From assembly GCA_017941505.1 (NCBI GenBank), contig JAGAWH010000221.1, forward strand, positions 1-21,134: 21,134 nucleotides of DNA. Direction: 5' to 3'. The stretch comes from Faecalicoccus sp. GTDB taxonomy: Bacteria; Bacillota_I; Bacilli_A; Erysipelotrichales; Erysipelotrichaceae. The notes under the pieces were generated by a model that saw only the letters and a list, made by a program, of their open reading frames with translations, ran no database searches and was not told where the DNA came from. Positions within the stretch are counted from its first letter, which is position 1. Each line of letters begins with the position of its first letter. The translations under genes and the position numbers were made by a program. Of this stretch, positions 1 to 7,797 are shown in pieces.

Positions 1-136
1 ACCGACCAGGCTTGGTCAATCCTTTGGAATACTATCTGAGTTATTCGTGATTCAATACAAATGTAGCGCCGTATACGAGACCCGTACGTACGGTGCAATG
101 GGAGGGGTGAAAATTATTATTTTCCCTCTACCCTAT
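1..136 (+). mobile_element. Group II intron, 3' end only (domains V and VI)
   Basis: Bases 65-96 fold as a domain V hairpin. GCGCCGTA pairs with TACGGTGC (one G-T wobble), a two-base CG bulge follows, and a short upper stem TACG/CGTA carries the loop. Bases 99-133 fold as domain VI: GGG and AGGG pair with CCCT and CCC, leaving the A at about 130 as the branch-point adenosine. The intron should end at the AT of CCCTAT, near 136. The reverse transcriptase/maturase gene and domains I-IV would lie to the left, outside the window. Nothing in bases 1-60 can be assigned safely to that protein. Group II introns are self-splicing retroelements. Whether this copy is complete cannot be seen. Confidence 0.8.
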
Positions 137-137
137 T

Positions 138-224
138 TTTATGTTGAGATAATAATTATGTTAAGAAAAACGGAAAACAGCCTATATGTAAAATGTTTTC
201 CGTTTTATTTCTTAACATAATTTA
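138..224 (+). repeat. Left terminal inverted repeat of the RIT element
   Basis: It begins TTTATGTTGAG and continues through AATTATGTTAAG. Its outer 41 bases (138-178) match the reverse complement of 3239-3279 with two differences. Inside is a long imperfect hairpin: 154-167 pairs with 209-222 and 167-179 pairs with 194-206, around a 14-base loop. The stop codon of the third recombinase gene (222-224) lies at its inner edge. Confidence 0.88.
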
Positions 225-1220
225 ACAGTGCTTCTTCAGCCAGTTGAGTATATCATTTTGTTCTTTTTTCGAATGTTTTGGCTTTACCTCAATTTTCTTG
301 CTCCCTGCTTCGATTTGCTTTCGGATAACCGTAGAATCCGGAGTCGCATATATTTCGGTTGCTGTAATGGAGGAATGTCCAAGGAAACTCTTTATCGAAA
401 GAAGTGGTGTGCCGTTATCATATAAGTGCGTAGCCTTTGAATGTCTAAAGGAATGGGGATGATATTCACCTTTAAACATTTCTGGATACTGCTCCTTCAT
501 TTTATTTACCAGCCTGTTAACGAAATCGTAGATCCCATGTCTGGAATAGGGATGCCCGAACTTTGTCATAAAAAGGTATTCTTGATTACTGCGTTCCGTT
601 GTAACATATTTCTTTAAAATAATGGAAAGTTCATTGCTGATTGGAATCAGTCTGGCCTTGCCTCCCTTGCCGTTCCGGATGATGATATTCGGCTTTTCTC
701 TAAGACATACATCCGAAACCTGGATGTTGATTAATTCACTCACCCTGACTGCCGTTTCATACAGAACTGCTATTATTACCAGATATTTTTCATCCATGTT
801 CTTATGTACATAGTCAATCATCAGTTTGATTTCCTTCTCGGTAAAATATGATATTATCTTTGGAGAACCTTTTTTGTTTTCTATTGACATGATGGCAGTA
901 CATGTTCCAGACAAATCAGGTTCTTTTCTTATTGCGTATTTATAGAAAGACTTTATCGCTGCCAGTCTCTGGTTTCTGGTAGCTGTTGATGCCCCTCTTT
1001 CTTCTTCCAGCCACCGCAGATACCGGGTGATAACCTCAACATCGATATCCTCAAACTGAATCGTATCCGGACTTTTCCCATACTGCTCCTCCATAAAGCG
1101 GTAAAAGAGCAGGAATGCACAGCTATAGGAGGAGACGGTGCTGGCTGAATAATTCCTGTCTGCGGGAAGATATTCGCCCAGGAACTCTTGGAGCCGCAAT
1201 GGAAAGCGGTTATTTTTCAT
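222..1220 (-). CDS. ritC: Tyrosine recombinase, third gene of the RIT trio
   Basis: This is a 332-residue tyrosine site-specific recombinase of the phage integrase/XerD type. An N-terminal SAM-like core-binding domain covers roughly residues 8-110, followed by the catalytic domain. Visible active-site residues are R159 in ETAVRVSEL, a lysine in GKGGKARLI, H256-x-x-R259 in HSFRHS, GH in FLGHSS and the nucleophilic tyrosine in TEIYATPD. The ATG at 1220 overlaps the previous gene by 11 bp and is preceded by AGGAGGTG within that gene's 3' end, so translation is probably coupled. The stop codon lies at the edge of the left terminal repeat. In RIT elements the three recombinases are thought to act together on the element ends. 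The individual role of this one is not known from sequence. Confidence 0.88.
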   Translation of the reverse strand: MKNNRFPLRLQEFLGEYLPADRNYSASTVSSYSCAFLLFYRFMEEQYGKSPDTIQFEDIDVEVITRYLRWLEEERGASTATRNQRLAAIKSFYKYAIRKEPDLSGTCTAIMSIENKKGSPKIISYFTEKEIKLMIDYVHKNMDEKYLVIIAVLYETAVRVSELINIQVSDVCLREKPNIIIRNGKGGKARLIPISNELSIILKKYVTTERSNQEYLFMTKFGHPYSRHGIYDFVNRLVNKMKEQYPEMFKGEYHPHSFRHSKATHLYDNGTPLLSIKSFLGHSSITATEIYATPDSTVIRKQIEAGSKKIEVKPKHSKKEQNDILNWLKKHC

Positions 1221-2166
1221 CCTGCAGCACCTCCTGATACAGATGACCGGAGAACTCTCTGTTTGCCTGTATCATTCTATCCTTGAAGCGGTCTGTAAAA
1301 TGGATATAGTATTCTGTTTCACTGATCGTATTATGGCCCAGATACCGGGAAAGATATACCAGTACGGTATTTTCAGAGTATCCTGCATTCATCATCTGCT
1401 CGAGAGCCTCATTGGTAAAAGTGTGGCGGAGATCATGGACACGGATAGAGGGATCGTATCCCATTTCGGAAAGGACCGAATGGTAAAATTTTCTAAAATA
1501 ATTCTCTGATAATTTATTGCCGTTACGGTTCGTGAAGAGGAATCCTGACTGGATATCAAAATATTCCGCATATTGCACGAGACACTGTTCCAGTGATTCC
1601 GAAACTACGATCACTCTGGACACTTTTCTCTTTGAATTGTAGATATTAATTGTTCCCAGCGCCATGTTGCAGTCCTCATAGCGGATCTTCATGGCCTCGC
1701 CGATTCGCAAACCACATCCGTACAGCAGTCTCAGGATGATGCAGCACCCATAATAGTTCCTAAATATTTTATCGTTTCTATGTTCCAGAGCTTTCTGATC
1801 CGCTTTTTCAATGATTGAATACATTTCGTTCCTGCTGAACAGGACCGGTATATGATTGCTCTGGATATGAAAGCTCTTTTCTTCACAGTATATATCTGTA
1901 TAGCCATTCATTTGAAGAAAACGGCAGAAATCTTTTAACACATAGTACTGCGCTGCATAATTGTGTGCCTTTTTAACATCCGGTTCCGATAAATAATCAA
2001 ATGTTTCGACAGAAATTTTCTTTTCGGATAGAGGAATATCATTAATCCTGGAATCTATTCTGTACAAATAAAAAATTTCGTTTTCATACTTCAGACCGCC
2101 TGATCTCTTGTACTTGATAAAAAGTTCCATTTCCTCCTTGAAGACGCTCTTAAATTCCCGTGACAT
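1210..2166 (-). CDS. ritB: Tyrosine recombinase, second gene of the RIT trio
   Basis: This is a 318-residue tyrosine recombinase. Its N-terminal half (about 1-115) is the divergent DNA-binding part and its C-terminal half is catalytic. Visible residues are R154 in GCGLRIGEA, a lysine in NSKRKVSR, H244-x-x-R247 in HDLRHTF, GH in YLGHNT and the tyrosine within TEYYIHF, where either of the adjacent tyrosines could be the nucleophile. The ATG at 2166 lies 17 bp inside the preceding recombinase gene, with GGAGG a few bases upstream, and its own end overlaps the third gene. It is no closer in sequence to its two partners than integrases usually are, so the trio is not a recent tandem duplication. 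It is expected to act in excision and integration of the element. Confidence 0.88.
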   Translation of the reverse strand: MSREFKSVFKEEMELFIKYKRSGGLKYENEIFYLYRIDSRINDIPLSEKKISVETFDYLSEPDVKKAHNYAAQYYVLKDFCRFLQMNGYTDIYCEEKSFHIQSNHIPVLFSRNEMYSIIEKADQKALEHRNDKIFRNYYGCCIILRLLYGCGLRIGEAMKIRYEDCNMALGTINIYNSKRKVSRVIVVSESLEQCLVQYAEYFDIQSGFLFTNRNGNKLSENYFRKFYHSVLSEMGYDPSIRVHDLRHTFTNEALEQMMNAGYSENTVLVYLSRYLGHNTISETEYYIHFTDRFKDRMIQANREFSGHLYQEVLQDEK

Positions 2167-3145
2167 ACGGAACCTCCAGTGCCAGCTGCTTCAGCTTTGA
2201 TGTATCTACGTCAAGATAAACATCGGTCACATTTACTGATGAATGGCCGAGCATGGATGAGACGGAATAGATATCTGTGTCATTTTCAAGCTGTCTTGTC
2301 GCAAATGAATGGCGGAGTGCATGGAATCCAGTCTTACGGTTGGTTATATCAATACCTGCCATAACCAGATGCTTCTTTACAATTTGACTGTGGGTCCGCA
2401 ATTCCTCCTTTAATCTGTAGGGTTTCTCTTCAGTGATGAATAGATAATCGATATCAGCATCTGCTGGCCGGCAGTTCATCAGATAATCGCCAAGTGGGAC
2501 CAGCAGTTCATCAACAAGGGGAAGCGATAAATACCTGCCCGTCTTGAACTGAACAACACTTATGGTCCGGCTGTCAAAATTGATATCCGTCAGTTTCAAA
2601 TAAACCACATCACTGATCCTTAATCCTAAATAGACGATCAAACAAATCAGCAGGTATTCTTCTTTACCTTTTGGTGTACTGACATCGAACGTATCCATAA
2701 AGCGGGAAATCTCTTCACTGGTGTAAAAGGATCTGATCGAGCTTCTTCTAACAGGCTCTACTCTAGGGATCGCCTGATTACCGGAAAATAGTATTTTCTC
2801 GTTTTCAAAGAGCCAGTTGAGGAAAGCTTTTAGTTGATAAGCATTTCTGGCTGCCGTTGATGGGCGCCAGTTTTGGCTCTTTTGACAAAGATCCAGATAT
2901 TCAATAACATCTTCGGCTGTGCACTGATACAGGCTTTTCCGATCAACCTCAAGCCATCTGATAAAAGCTATTATGGAATGCAGATCGTTGATAATGGTGA
3001 TGCCTTTTAAACCACTATTCATTTTTGCCAAAAGATAATCTTCGAAGAGCGTAGAATCCTCGTCATATTTAAATTGGACGGGGATTCCATATTTCAAGCG
3101 ACGATTAACCAACATACATGCTCCTTTTAAGTATGGCGTATTCAT
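2150..3145 (-). CDS. ritA: Tyrosine recombinase, first gene of the RIT trio
   Basis: This is a 331-residue tyrosine recombinase and the first gene of the element's operon. A core-binding domain covers about residues 30-125 and the catalytic domain follows. Active-site residues can be read as R176 in GLRISDV, the lysine in QFKTGR, H275-x-x-R278 in HALRHS, H301 in MLGHSS and Y310 in TDVYLD. The set is complete, so the enzyme should be active. The ATG at 3145 is supported by a strong AAGGAGGTG eight bases upstream. An in-frame internal ATG, 10 codons later, lacks such a site. The gene starts about 45 bp inside the right terminal repeat, so its transcription begins in or next to the recombination site. 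Confidence 0.9.
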   Translation of the reverse strand: MNTPYLKGACMLVNRRLKYGIPVQFKYDEDSTLFEDYLLAKMNSGLKGITIINDLHSIIAFIRWLEVDRKSLYQCTAEDVIEYLDLCQKSQNWRPSTAARNAYQLKAFLNWLFENEKILFSGNQAIPRVEPVRRSSIRSFYTSEEISRFMDTFDVSTPKGKEEYLLICLIVYLGLRISDVVYLKLTDINFDSRTISVVQFKTGRYLSLPLVDELLVPLGDYLMNCRPADADIDYLFITEEKPYRLKEELRTHSQIVKKHLVMAGIDITNRKTGFHALRHSFATRQLENDTDIYSVSSMLGHSSVNVTDVYLDVDTSKLKQLALEVPYVTGI

Positions 3146-3191
3146 TTTTTTTCACCTCCTTATTCTTTTGAATACACCCTTATTTTAAATA

Positions 3192-3279
3192 AAAATTATG
3201 TTAAGAATTAAAAATGGAAAATGGCTTACATATCGTCCGTTTTCCATTTTTCTTAACATAATTATTTTCTCAACATAAA
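3192..3279 (-). repeat. Right terminal inverted repeat of the RIT element
   Basis: It is the inverted copy of the left end, finishing with CTCAACATAAA at 3269-3279. An internal hairpin pairs 3210-3224 with 3237-3251 and contains one T-G wobble. It is nested inside an outer pair formed by TTATGTTAAG (3196-3205) and CTTAACATAA (3252-3261). It lies upstream of the recombinase operon, so it may also carry or affect that operon's promoter. No convincing -35/-10 pair is visible. Confidence 0.87.
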
Positions 3280-3281
3280 GA

Positions 3282-3307
3282 AAATTATGTTGATATCAAC
3301 ATAATTT
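3282..3307. repeat. Perfect 26-bp palindrome next to the RIT right end
   Basis: Bases 3282-3294 (AAATTATGTTGAT) are followed directly by their exact reverse complement. The half-site TTATGTTGA is the same motif that recurs in both terminal repeats of the RIT element. It may be the remaining half of the recombination target, an accessory recombinase site, or part of the element proper. Its position 2 bp outside the terminal repeat is a direct observation; its role is inferred. Confidence 0.75.
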
Positions 3308-3315
3308 ATTTGATT

Positions 3316-3346
3316 AAAAAACGATGAAACTTATTCATCGTTTTTT
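3316..3346 (-). terminator. Rho-independent terminator of the small gene at 3331-3669
   Basis: A perfect 13-bp stem (3316-3328 with 3334-3346) has a 5-base loop and an A/T run on each side. Read on the minus strand it ends in TTTTTT. The stop codon of the upstream gene lies inside the hairpin. The symmetry would also let it stop transcription coming from the left. Confidence 0.8.
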
Positions 3347-3669
3347 CCTGCTTGAAAATTCTTTTTCATAAATCGATTATAATCCAGTATTAATTTGAAC
3401 ACTCTTATTTTTTCTCCGAAAGCTTCCCAAAAAAGTCGATTTGACATCAATTCTTCAATTCGTGCTTTATAGAGCTCAATGGTGGATATTTTTGCGAATG
3501 CCTCGTAGTATTTATATATTTTACCGGATTTTCTAAAATCCCATGCATCTGGATATGTATCTAGTTCACACATCAAATCCCTAAGCTCAGGATGGGGTTC
3601 ATATCTTATTGGGCATTGAAATTGAATATACTCTTCTTTTGTCATTGTTTTTGATATCCTCAATCGCAT
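3331..3669 (-). CDS. Small protein of unknown function
   Basis: A protein of 112 residues from the ATG at 3669, or 117 from an in-frame TTG at 3684. Neither start has a recognisable ribosome binding site. I do not recognise the family. It is rich in charged and aromatic residues, with a predicted helical C-terminal half that includes IELYKARIEELM and KLILDYNRFMKK. There is no signal peptide, membrane segment or metal-binding motif. The strong terminator overlapping its stop codon argues that it is, or was, a real gene. It lies between the RIT element and the divergent metalloregulator gene and could be the remnant of a larger locus disrupted by mobile DNA, but nothing shows this directly. Confidence 0.5.
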   Translation of the reverse strand: MRLRISKTMTKEEYIQFQCPIRYEPHPELRDLMCELDTYPDAWDFRKSGKIYKYYEAFAKISTIELYKARIEELMSNRLFWEAFGEKIRVFKLILDYNRFMKKNFQAGKNDE

Positions 3670-3730
3670 TGTACCATGGATCAAAGTACAATTTTATGCT
3701 TTGAGTGCTTTTTTCTTATAGTCATGTTGT

Positions 3731-3759
3731 TTGACAATTAAAAAGCCATGACATAAAAT
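3731..3759 (+). promoter_or_regulatory. Promoter of the DtxR-family regulator gene
   Basis: TTGACA at 3731-3736 and TAAAAT at 3754-3759 are separated by 17 bp, a near-consensus vegetative (sigma-A) promoter about 47 bp before the preferred ATG. No other promoter is evident before the following U32 gene, so it may serve both by readthrough. Confidence 0.75.
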
Positions 3760-3805
3760 AACCATAGTTTGTGGCATTGATATGTCAAGCTTTGGAGGTG
3801 ACACG

Positions 3806-4186
3806 ATGCAGTTAGGAGAATCATTAGAGGATTACTTGGAATCTATCTATATGTTAAGCATGTTAATCGATCCGATTCGCAGTGTTGATGTTGCCAGTCA
3901 TTTAGGCTTCTCAAAACCAAGTGTATCGCACGCAATTAAGATTTTAAGTGAACAGGGATATGTAAAACTGGATGGCAATAAATTCATATCTTTGACCGAT
4001 GAAGGATTAAAGATTGCCAAGGAAACCTATCGAAGACATGAATTTTTTACTGAGATGCTTCAGGAATTGGGCGTTCCTAAAAATATCGCTGCCCAAGACG
4101 CCTGTCGCATTGAGCATGTATTATCACAGGAATCATTTGATGCGATTCGAAATTATTATGATAAAACCCGTAACAAGAGTTTGTAA
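3806..4186 (+). CDS. DtxR/MntR-family metal-dependent transcriptional regulator
   Basis: The protein has 126 residues from the ATG at 3806, which has GGAGG seven bases upstream. The in-frame ATG at 3782 has no such site. A winged-helix domain covers about residues 1-65, and the recognition helix contains GFSKPSVSHAIKIL. A short dimerisation and metal-binding domain follows. Likely metal ligands, by comparison with MntR and DtxR, are D9, E12, H78, C100, E103 and H104. The C-x-x-E-H arrangement resembles DtxR, whereas classical MntR has glutamate at the cysteine position; D9 resembles MntR. There is no C-terminal SH3-like domain, as in MntR. It probably represses metal-uptake genes when Mn(II) or Fe(II) is plentiful. 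None of those genes is adjacent, so its targets are elsewhere. Confidence 0.85.
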   Translation: MQLGESLEDYLESIYMLSMLIDPIRSVDVASHLGFSKPSVSHAIKILSEQGYVKLDGNKFISLTDEGLKIAKETYRRHEFFTEMLQELGVPKNIAAQDACRIEHVLSQESFDAIRNYYDKTRNKSL

Positions 4187-4199
4187 GAACTCTTTTTTT
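4175..4199 (+). terminator. Terminator or attenuator after the DtxR-family gene
   Basis: AAGAGTT (4175-4181) pairs with AACTCTT (4188-4194) and is followed by a T run. The stop codon lies in the loop. The next gene starts only 10 bases later, so partial readthrough probably supplies its transcription. Confidence 0.65.
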
Positions 4200-4209
4200 G
4201 TGAGGAAAG

Positions 4210-6264
4210 TTGAGTATACTAAAGTTTATGAAACCAGAAATATTAGCTCCCGTAGGAAATCGTGAAATGTTGGATGCGGCCCTGGCTGCCGGATGTGATG
4301 CCGTCTATTTTGCACTGCCAAATTTCGGCGCAAGGGCCTATGCCAAAAACTTTACACCGGATGAAGCCCGTAAAGCCATTGAAGATTGCCATCTTCTTGG
4401 GGTGAAGGTCTACATTACGATGAATACGATCCTATATGAAGATGAAATCGATAAGGCATATTTGCAGGCAAAGGCGGTTCATGAAATGGGCGTTGATGCC
4501 CTGATCATTCAAGATTTGGGTTTGATCCATCTTCTTCATGAAAGACTTCCAAACTTAGAATTACATGCCTCTACCCAGATATCGGTCATGAAACCGGAAC
4601 AGATTGAAAATCTTAAAAAGCTGGGTGTCAAACGTGTGGTTTTGGCAAGAGAGTGTACGCTTGAACAAATTAAAGCCTGTGTGGATACAGGTATGGATAT
4701 TGAAGTGTTTGTACATGGTGCCATGTGTATCTGCAAATCCGGACAATGCCAGTTTTCCGTCTTCCGTTATGATCGAAGCGGTAACAGAGGTATGTGTGCC
4801 CAGCCATGCCGTATGCCGTATACCTTGCTCATGGATGGTAAAAAAGTCGAAACTAAAGGCGAATATTTATTATCACCAAAAGATTTATCGCTGATTGAAA
4901 ACGTAGATGAACTGATTCAAGCCGGAGTTACATCCTTAAAAATTGAAGGCAGGATGAAATCACCGGAATATGTCTGGGAAAGTGTCCATGTTTTAAAAGA
5001 GGCATTAAACGGACAGAAGATTTCCAAATCGGATAAAGAAAGATTAGATGTGACTTTTTCCCGCGGATTCACAAAGGGACATGCCTTTGATCAAAAGGGC
5101 GACAGGTTAATGAATACAGCGCGTCCAAATCATCAGGGTCTGGAGATCGGCAGGGTAGAAGATGTAAAAGGAAAACGGATTACGCTTCGTCTTACCAAAT
5201 CGCTCCATCAAAATGATGGTATTCGCATCGGTGATGATATTGGATGCAGGGTCAATTTCTTATATGACCAGAAGGGAAAATTGACGGATTCTGTTGATAG
5301 GGGTATATGCCAAATCGAAGGACCTAAGGGAGTCCGTAAATCGATGGTTGTAAGAAAGACCATTGATTCTCTACTTTCTAAAGAAATTGAGCATTTCAAT
5401 AAAGAACATCCCCGTCAAATCTCGGTACGAGCCAAAGTATCCTGTCAGGGTATTGGATACCCTTTGGTGATCGAACTTTATGATGGAATCAATTCGGTAT
5501 CGGTAGAATCAAAAGATATGGCTCAAAAGGCCCTAAAAAGGCCGTTAGATGAACAAACGCTGATTAAACAGATTACTAAGACAGGAAATAGTTTTGTATC
5601 CATAGAATCCGTAGAAATTGATTTAAAAGAGCCTGTATTCTTTGTGGTATCGGTAATCAACAACTTACGCAGAGAGGCAATTGACAAACTTGCCTTAAAA
5701 CGGATCGATGTAAAACCGATTTATGAAAAGGATTATCATGTAGAGCTTCAAGCCGTAAATGAACCTTATGAATGGACAGAGACCATTGAACATCCAAATC
5801 CTAATGTCATAGATCATTTGGAAAAGGGAGACATCATCAAAAATATGAATGTGACCAATTCCTTCGCCGTGGTTGCACTGGTTCTTCTAGGCTATAAAAG
5901 AATTGTTGTGAGTGATGAATGTAATCCTGAACAGATCAAAGAGATGGCAGCAGCCTTTAAAGAGCGATATGGATGTGAAGCACCGGTTGTGGTGACTTTA
6001 TATCAATACCCAAGATTAATGATCATGCATCACTGTCCGGTAAATTACGCTTTATCGGATGGGTTAAGGAAAGGGTGCTCACTTTGTCATAAACATAATT
6101 TTGAATTGGTATCAAAGGATAAAAGGCGAGCTTTCTTATGTGGGGATAAAGATTGTCACATGCAGATATTCGATGAAACGGCTCGCGATTTCCAAGCGTT
6201 AAAAACAGATTTTATTCAGGTGGGAATTCATCAATTCCGTACAATTTCTAGAAAAGAAAAGTGA
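4210..6264 (+). CDS. rlhA: U32 family protein, RlhA-like (23S rRNA cytidine hydroxylase)
   Basis: A protein of about 680 residues. The TTG at 4210 has GAGGAAAG just before it; the ATG at 4228 gives the family-typical MKPEILAPVGN start but has no good ribosome binding site. An N-terminal TIM-barrel-like U32 domain is followed by a DUF3656-type middle region from about residue 375 to 490. The U32 signature is present near residue 170 (EVFVHGAMC, then CKSGQCQFS). With the following MCAQPC it supplies the cysteines thought to bind an iron-sulphur cluster. A second cysteine group (CSLC, then CGDKDC) lies near the C-terminus. This size and domain order match E. coli RlhA, which makes 5-hydroxycytidine in 23S rRNA. 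The old label peptidase or collagenase is probably wrong for this subgroup. Exact substrate is inferred. Confidence 0.85.
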   Translation: MSILKFMKPEILAPVGNREMLDAALAAGCDAVYFALPNFGARAYAKNFTPDEARKAIEDCHLLGVKVYITMNTILYEDEIDKAYLQAKAVHEMGVDALIIQDLGLIHLLHERLPNLELHASTQISVMKPEQIENLKKLGVKRVVLARECTLEQIKACVDTGMDIEVFVHGAMCICKSGQCQFSVFRYDRSGNRGMCAQPCRMPYTLLMDGKKVETKGEYLLSPKDLSLIENVDELIQAGVTSLKIEGRMKSPEYVWESVHVLKEALNGQKISKSDKERLDVTFSRGFTKGHAFDQKGDRLMNTARPNHQGLEIGRVEDVKGKRITLRLTKSLHQNDGIRIGDDIGCRVNFLYDQKGKLTDSVDRGICQIEGPKGVRKSMVVRKTIDSLLSKEIEHFNKEHPRQISVRAKVSCQGIGYPLVIELYDGINSVSVESKDMAQKALKRPLDEQTLIKQITKTGNSFVSIESVEIDLKEPVFFVVSVINNLRREAIDKLALKRIDVKPIYEKDYHVELQAVNEPYEWTETIEHPNPNVIDHLEKGDIIKNMNVTNSFAVVALVLLGYKRIVVSDECNPEQIKEMAAAFKERYGCEAPVVVTLYQYPRLMIMHHCPVNYALSDGLRKGCSLCHKHNFELVSKDKRRAFLCGDKDCHMQIFDETARDFQALKTDFIQVGIHQFRTISRKEK

Positions 6265-6283
6265 TTGAAAAATCACTTTTTTT
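6257..6283 (+). terminator. Rho-independent terminator after the U32 gene
   Basis: A 10-bp stem, AAAAGTGATT (6257-6266) with AATCACTTTT (6271-6280), is closed by a GAAA loop and followed by T residues. The stop codon is within the left arm. Confidence 0.85.
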
Positions 6284-6307
6284 AGCGCTTTCATATTGTG
6301 AAATCTC

Positions 6308-6336
6308 TTGATTTTTATTGAAAGAACCCCTATATA
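6308..6336 (+). promoter_or_regulatory. Enolase promoter
   Basis: TTGATT at 6308-6313 and TATATA at 6331-6336 are separated by 17 bp, about 50 bp before the enolase start. Confidence 0.6.
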
Positions 6337-6337
6337 G

Positions 6338-7702
<1,365 letters not shown>

Positions 7703-7715
7703 GATGTGATTAATT

Positions 7716-7740
7716 AAGCCCTTGAAAAAGGGCTTTTTTT
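7716..7740 (+). terminator. Rho-independent terminator of enolase
   Basis: AAGCCCTT (7716-7723) and AAGGGCTT (7728-7735) form an 8-bp stem with a GAAA loop and a following T run. Confidence 0.9.
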
Positions 7741-7744
7741 GTGG

Positions 7745-7773
7745 TTGAAAAAACCTCCCATGAGGTTTATTGT
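7745..7773 (+). promoter_or_regulatory. Promoter of the lacAB operon with a palindrome in its spacer
   Basis: TTGAAA (7745-7750) and TATTGT (7768-7773) are 17 bp apart. The spacer is almost exactly an 18-bp inverted repeat, AAACCTC-CCAT-GAGGTTT (7751-7768). It could be a repressor operator, or a second hairpin behind the enolase terminator. Confidence 0.5.
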
Positions 7774-7797
7774 ATATTCCGAAACGAGGAATATATT

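Larger units (their letters stand above)
138..3279 (-). mobile_element. Recombinase-in-trio (RIT) element, apparently complete
   Basis: Three consecutive, slightly overlapping tyrosine recombinase genes on the minus strand fill the space between two inverted terminal repeats (138-224 and 3192-3279). The genes overlap by 17 and 11 bp, and each downstream start has a Shine-Dalgarno sequence inside the 3' end of the gene before it. This is the known architecture of RIT elements: three different integrases in fixed order, no cargo, and terminal repeats containing imperfect palindromes. All three proteins keep the R, H-x-x-R, G-H and Y active-site signature, so the element looks intact. Tn554-type elements have only two such recombinases plus an unrelated third protein, which does not fit here. 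Confidence 0.88.

Noticed and set aside
1..60. C-terminal end of the intron-encoded reverse transcriptase in bases 1-60
   Set aside because: One frame is open to a stop near 39, but only about 12 residues are visible and they carry no recognisable motif.
138..3279. Tn554-like transposon, integron or prophage integrase cluster
   Set aside because: All three genes encode tyrosine recombinases, there is no TnpC-like protein, no cassette array with attC sites and no phage genes. The trio structure fits RIT elements best.
3731..3788. TTGACA and TGTCAA around the DtxR-family promoter as an autoregulatory operator
   Set aside because: The two halves are more than 45 bp apart and the first is the -35 element. 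No compact DtxR or MntR-type palindrome is visible.
4604..4894. Open frames on both strands inside the U32 gene and similar long frames inside the permease, lacB and ftsZ genes
   Set aside because: They are out-of-frame shadows of well-supported genes, with no ribosome binding sites and no recognisable products.
7741..7797. N-terminal extension of LacA from GTG 7741
   Set aside because: It would cover the promoter and palindrome and starts directly at the T run of the enolase terminator. The ATG at 7798 has a proper GAGGA site and gives the normal family length.
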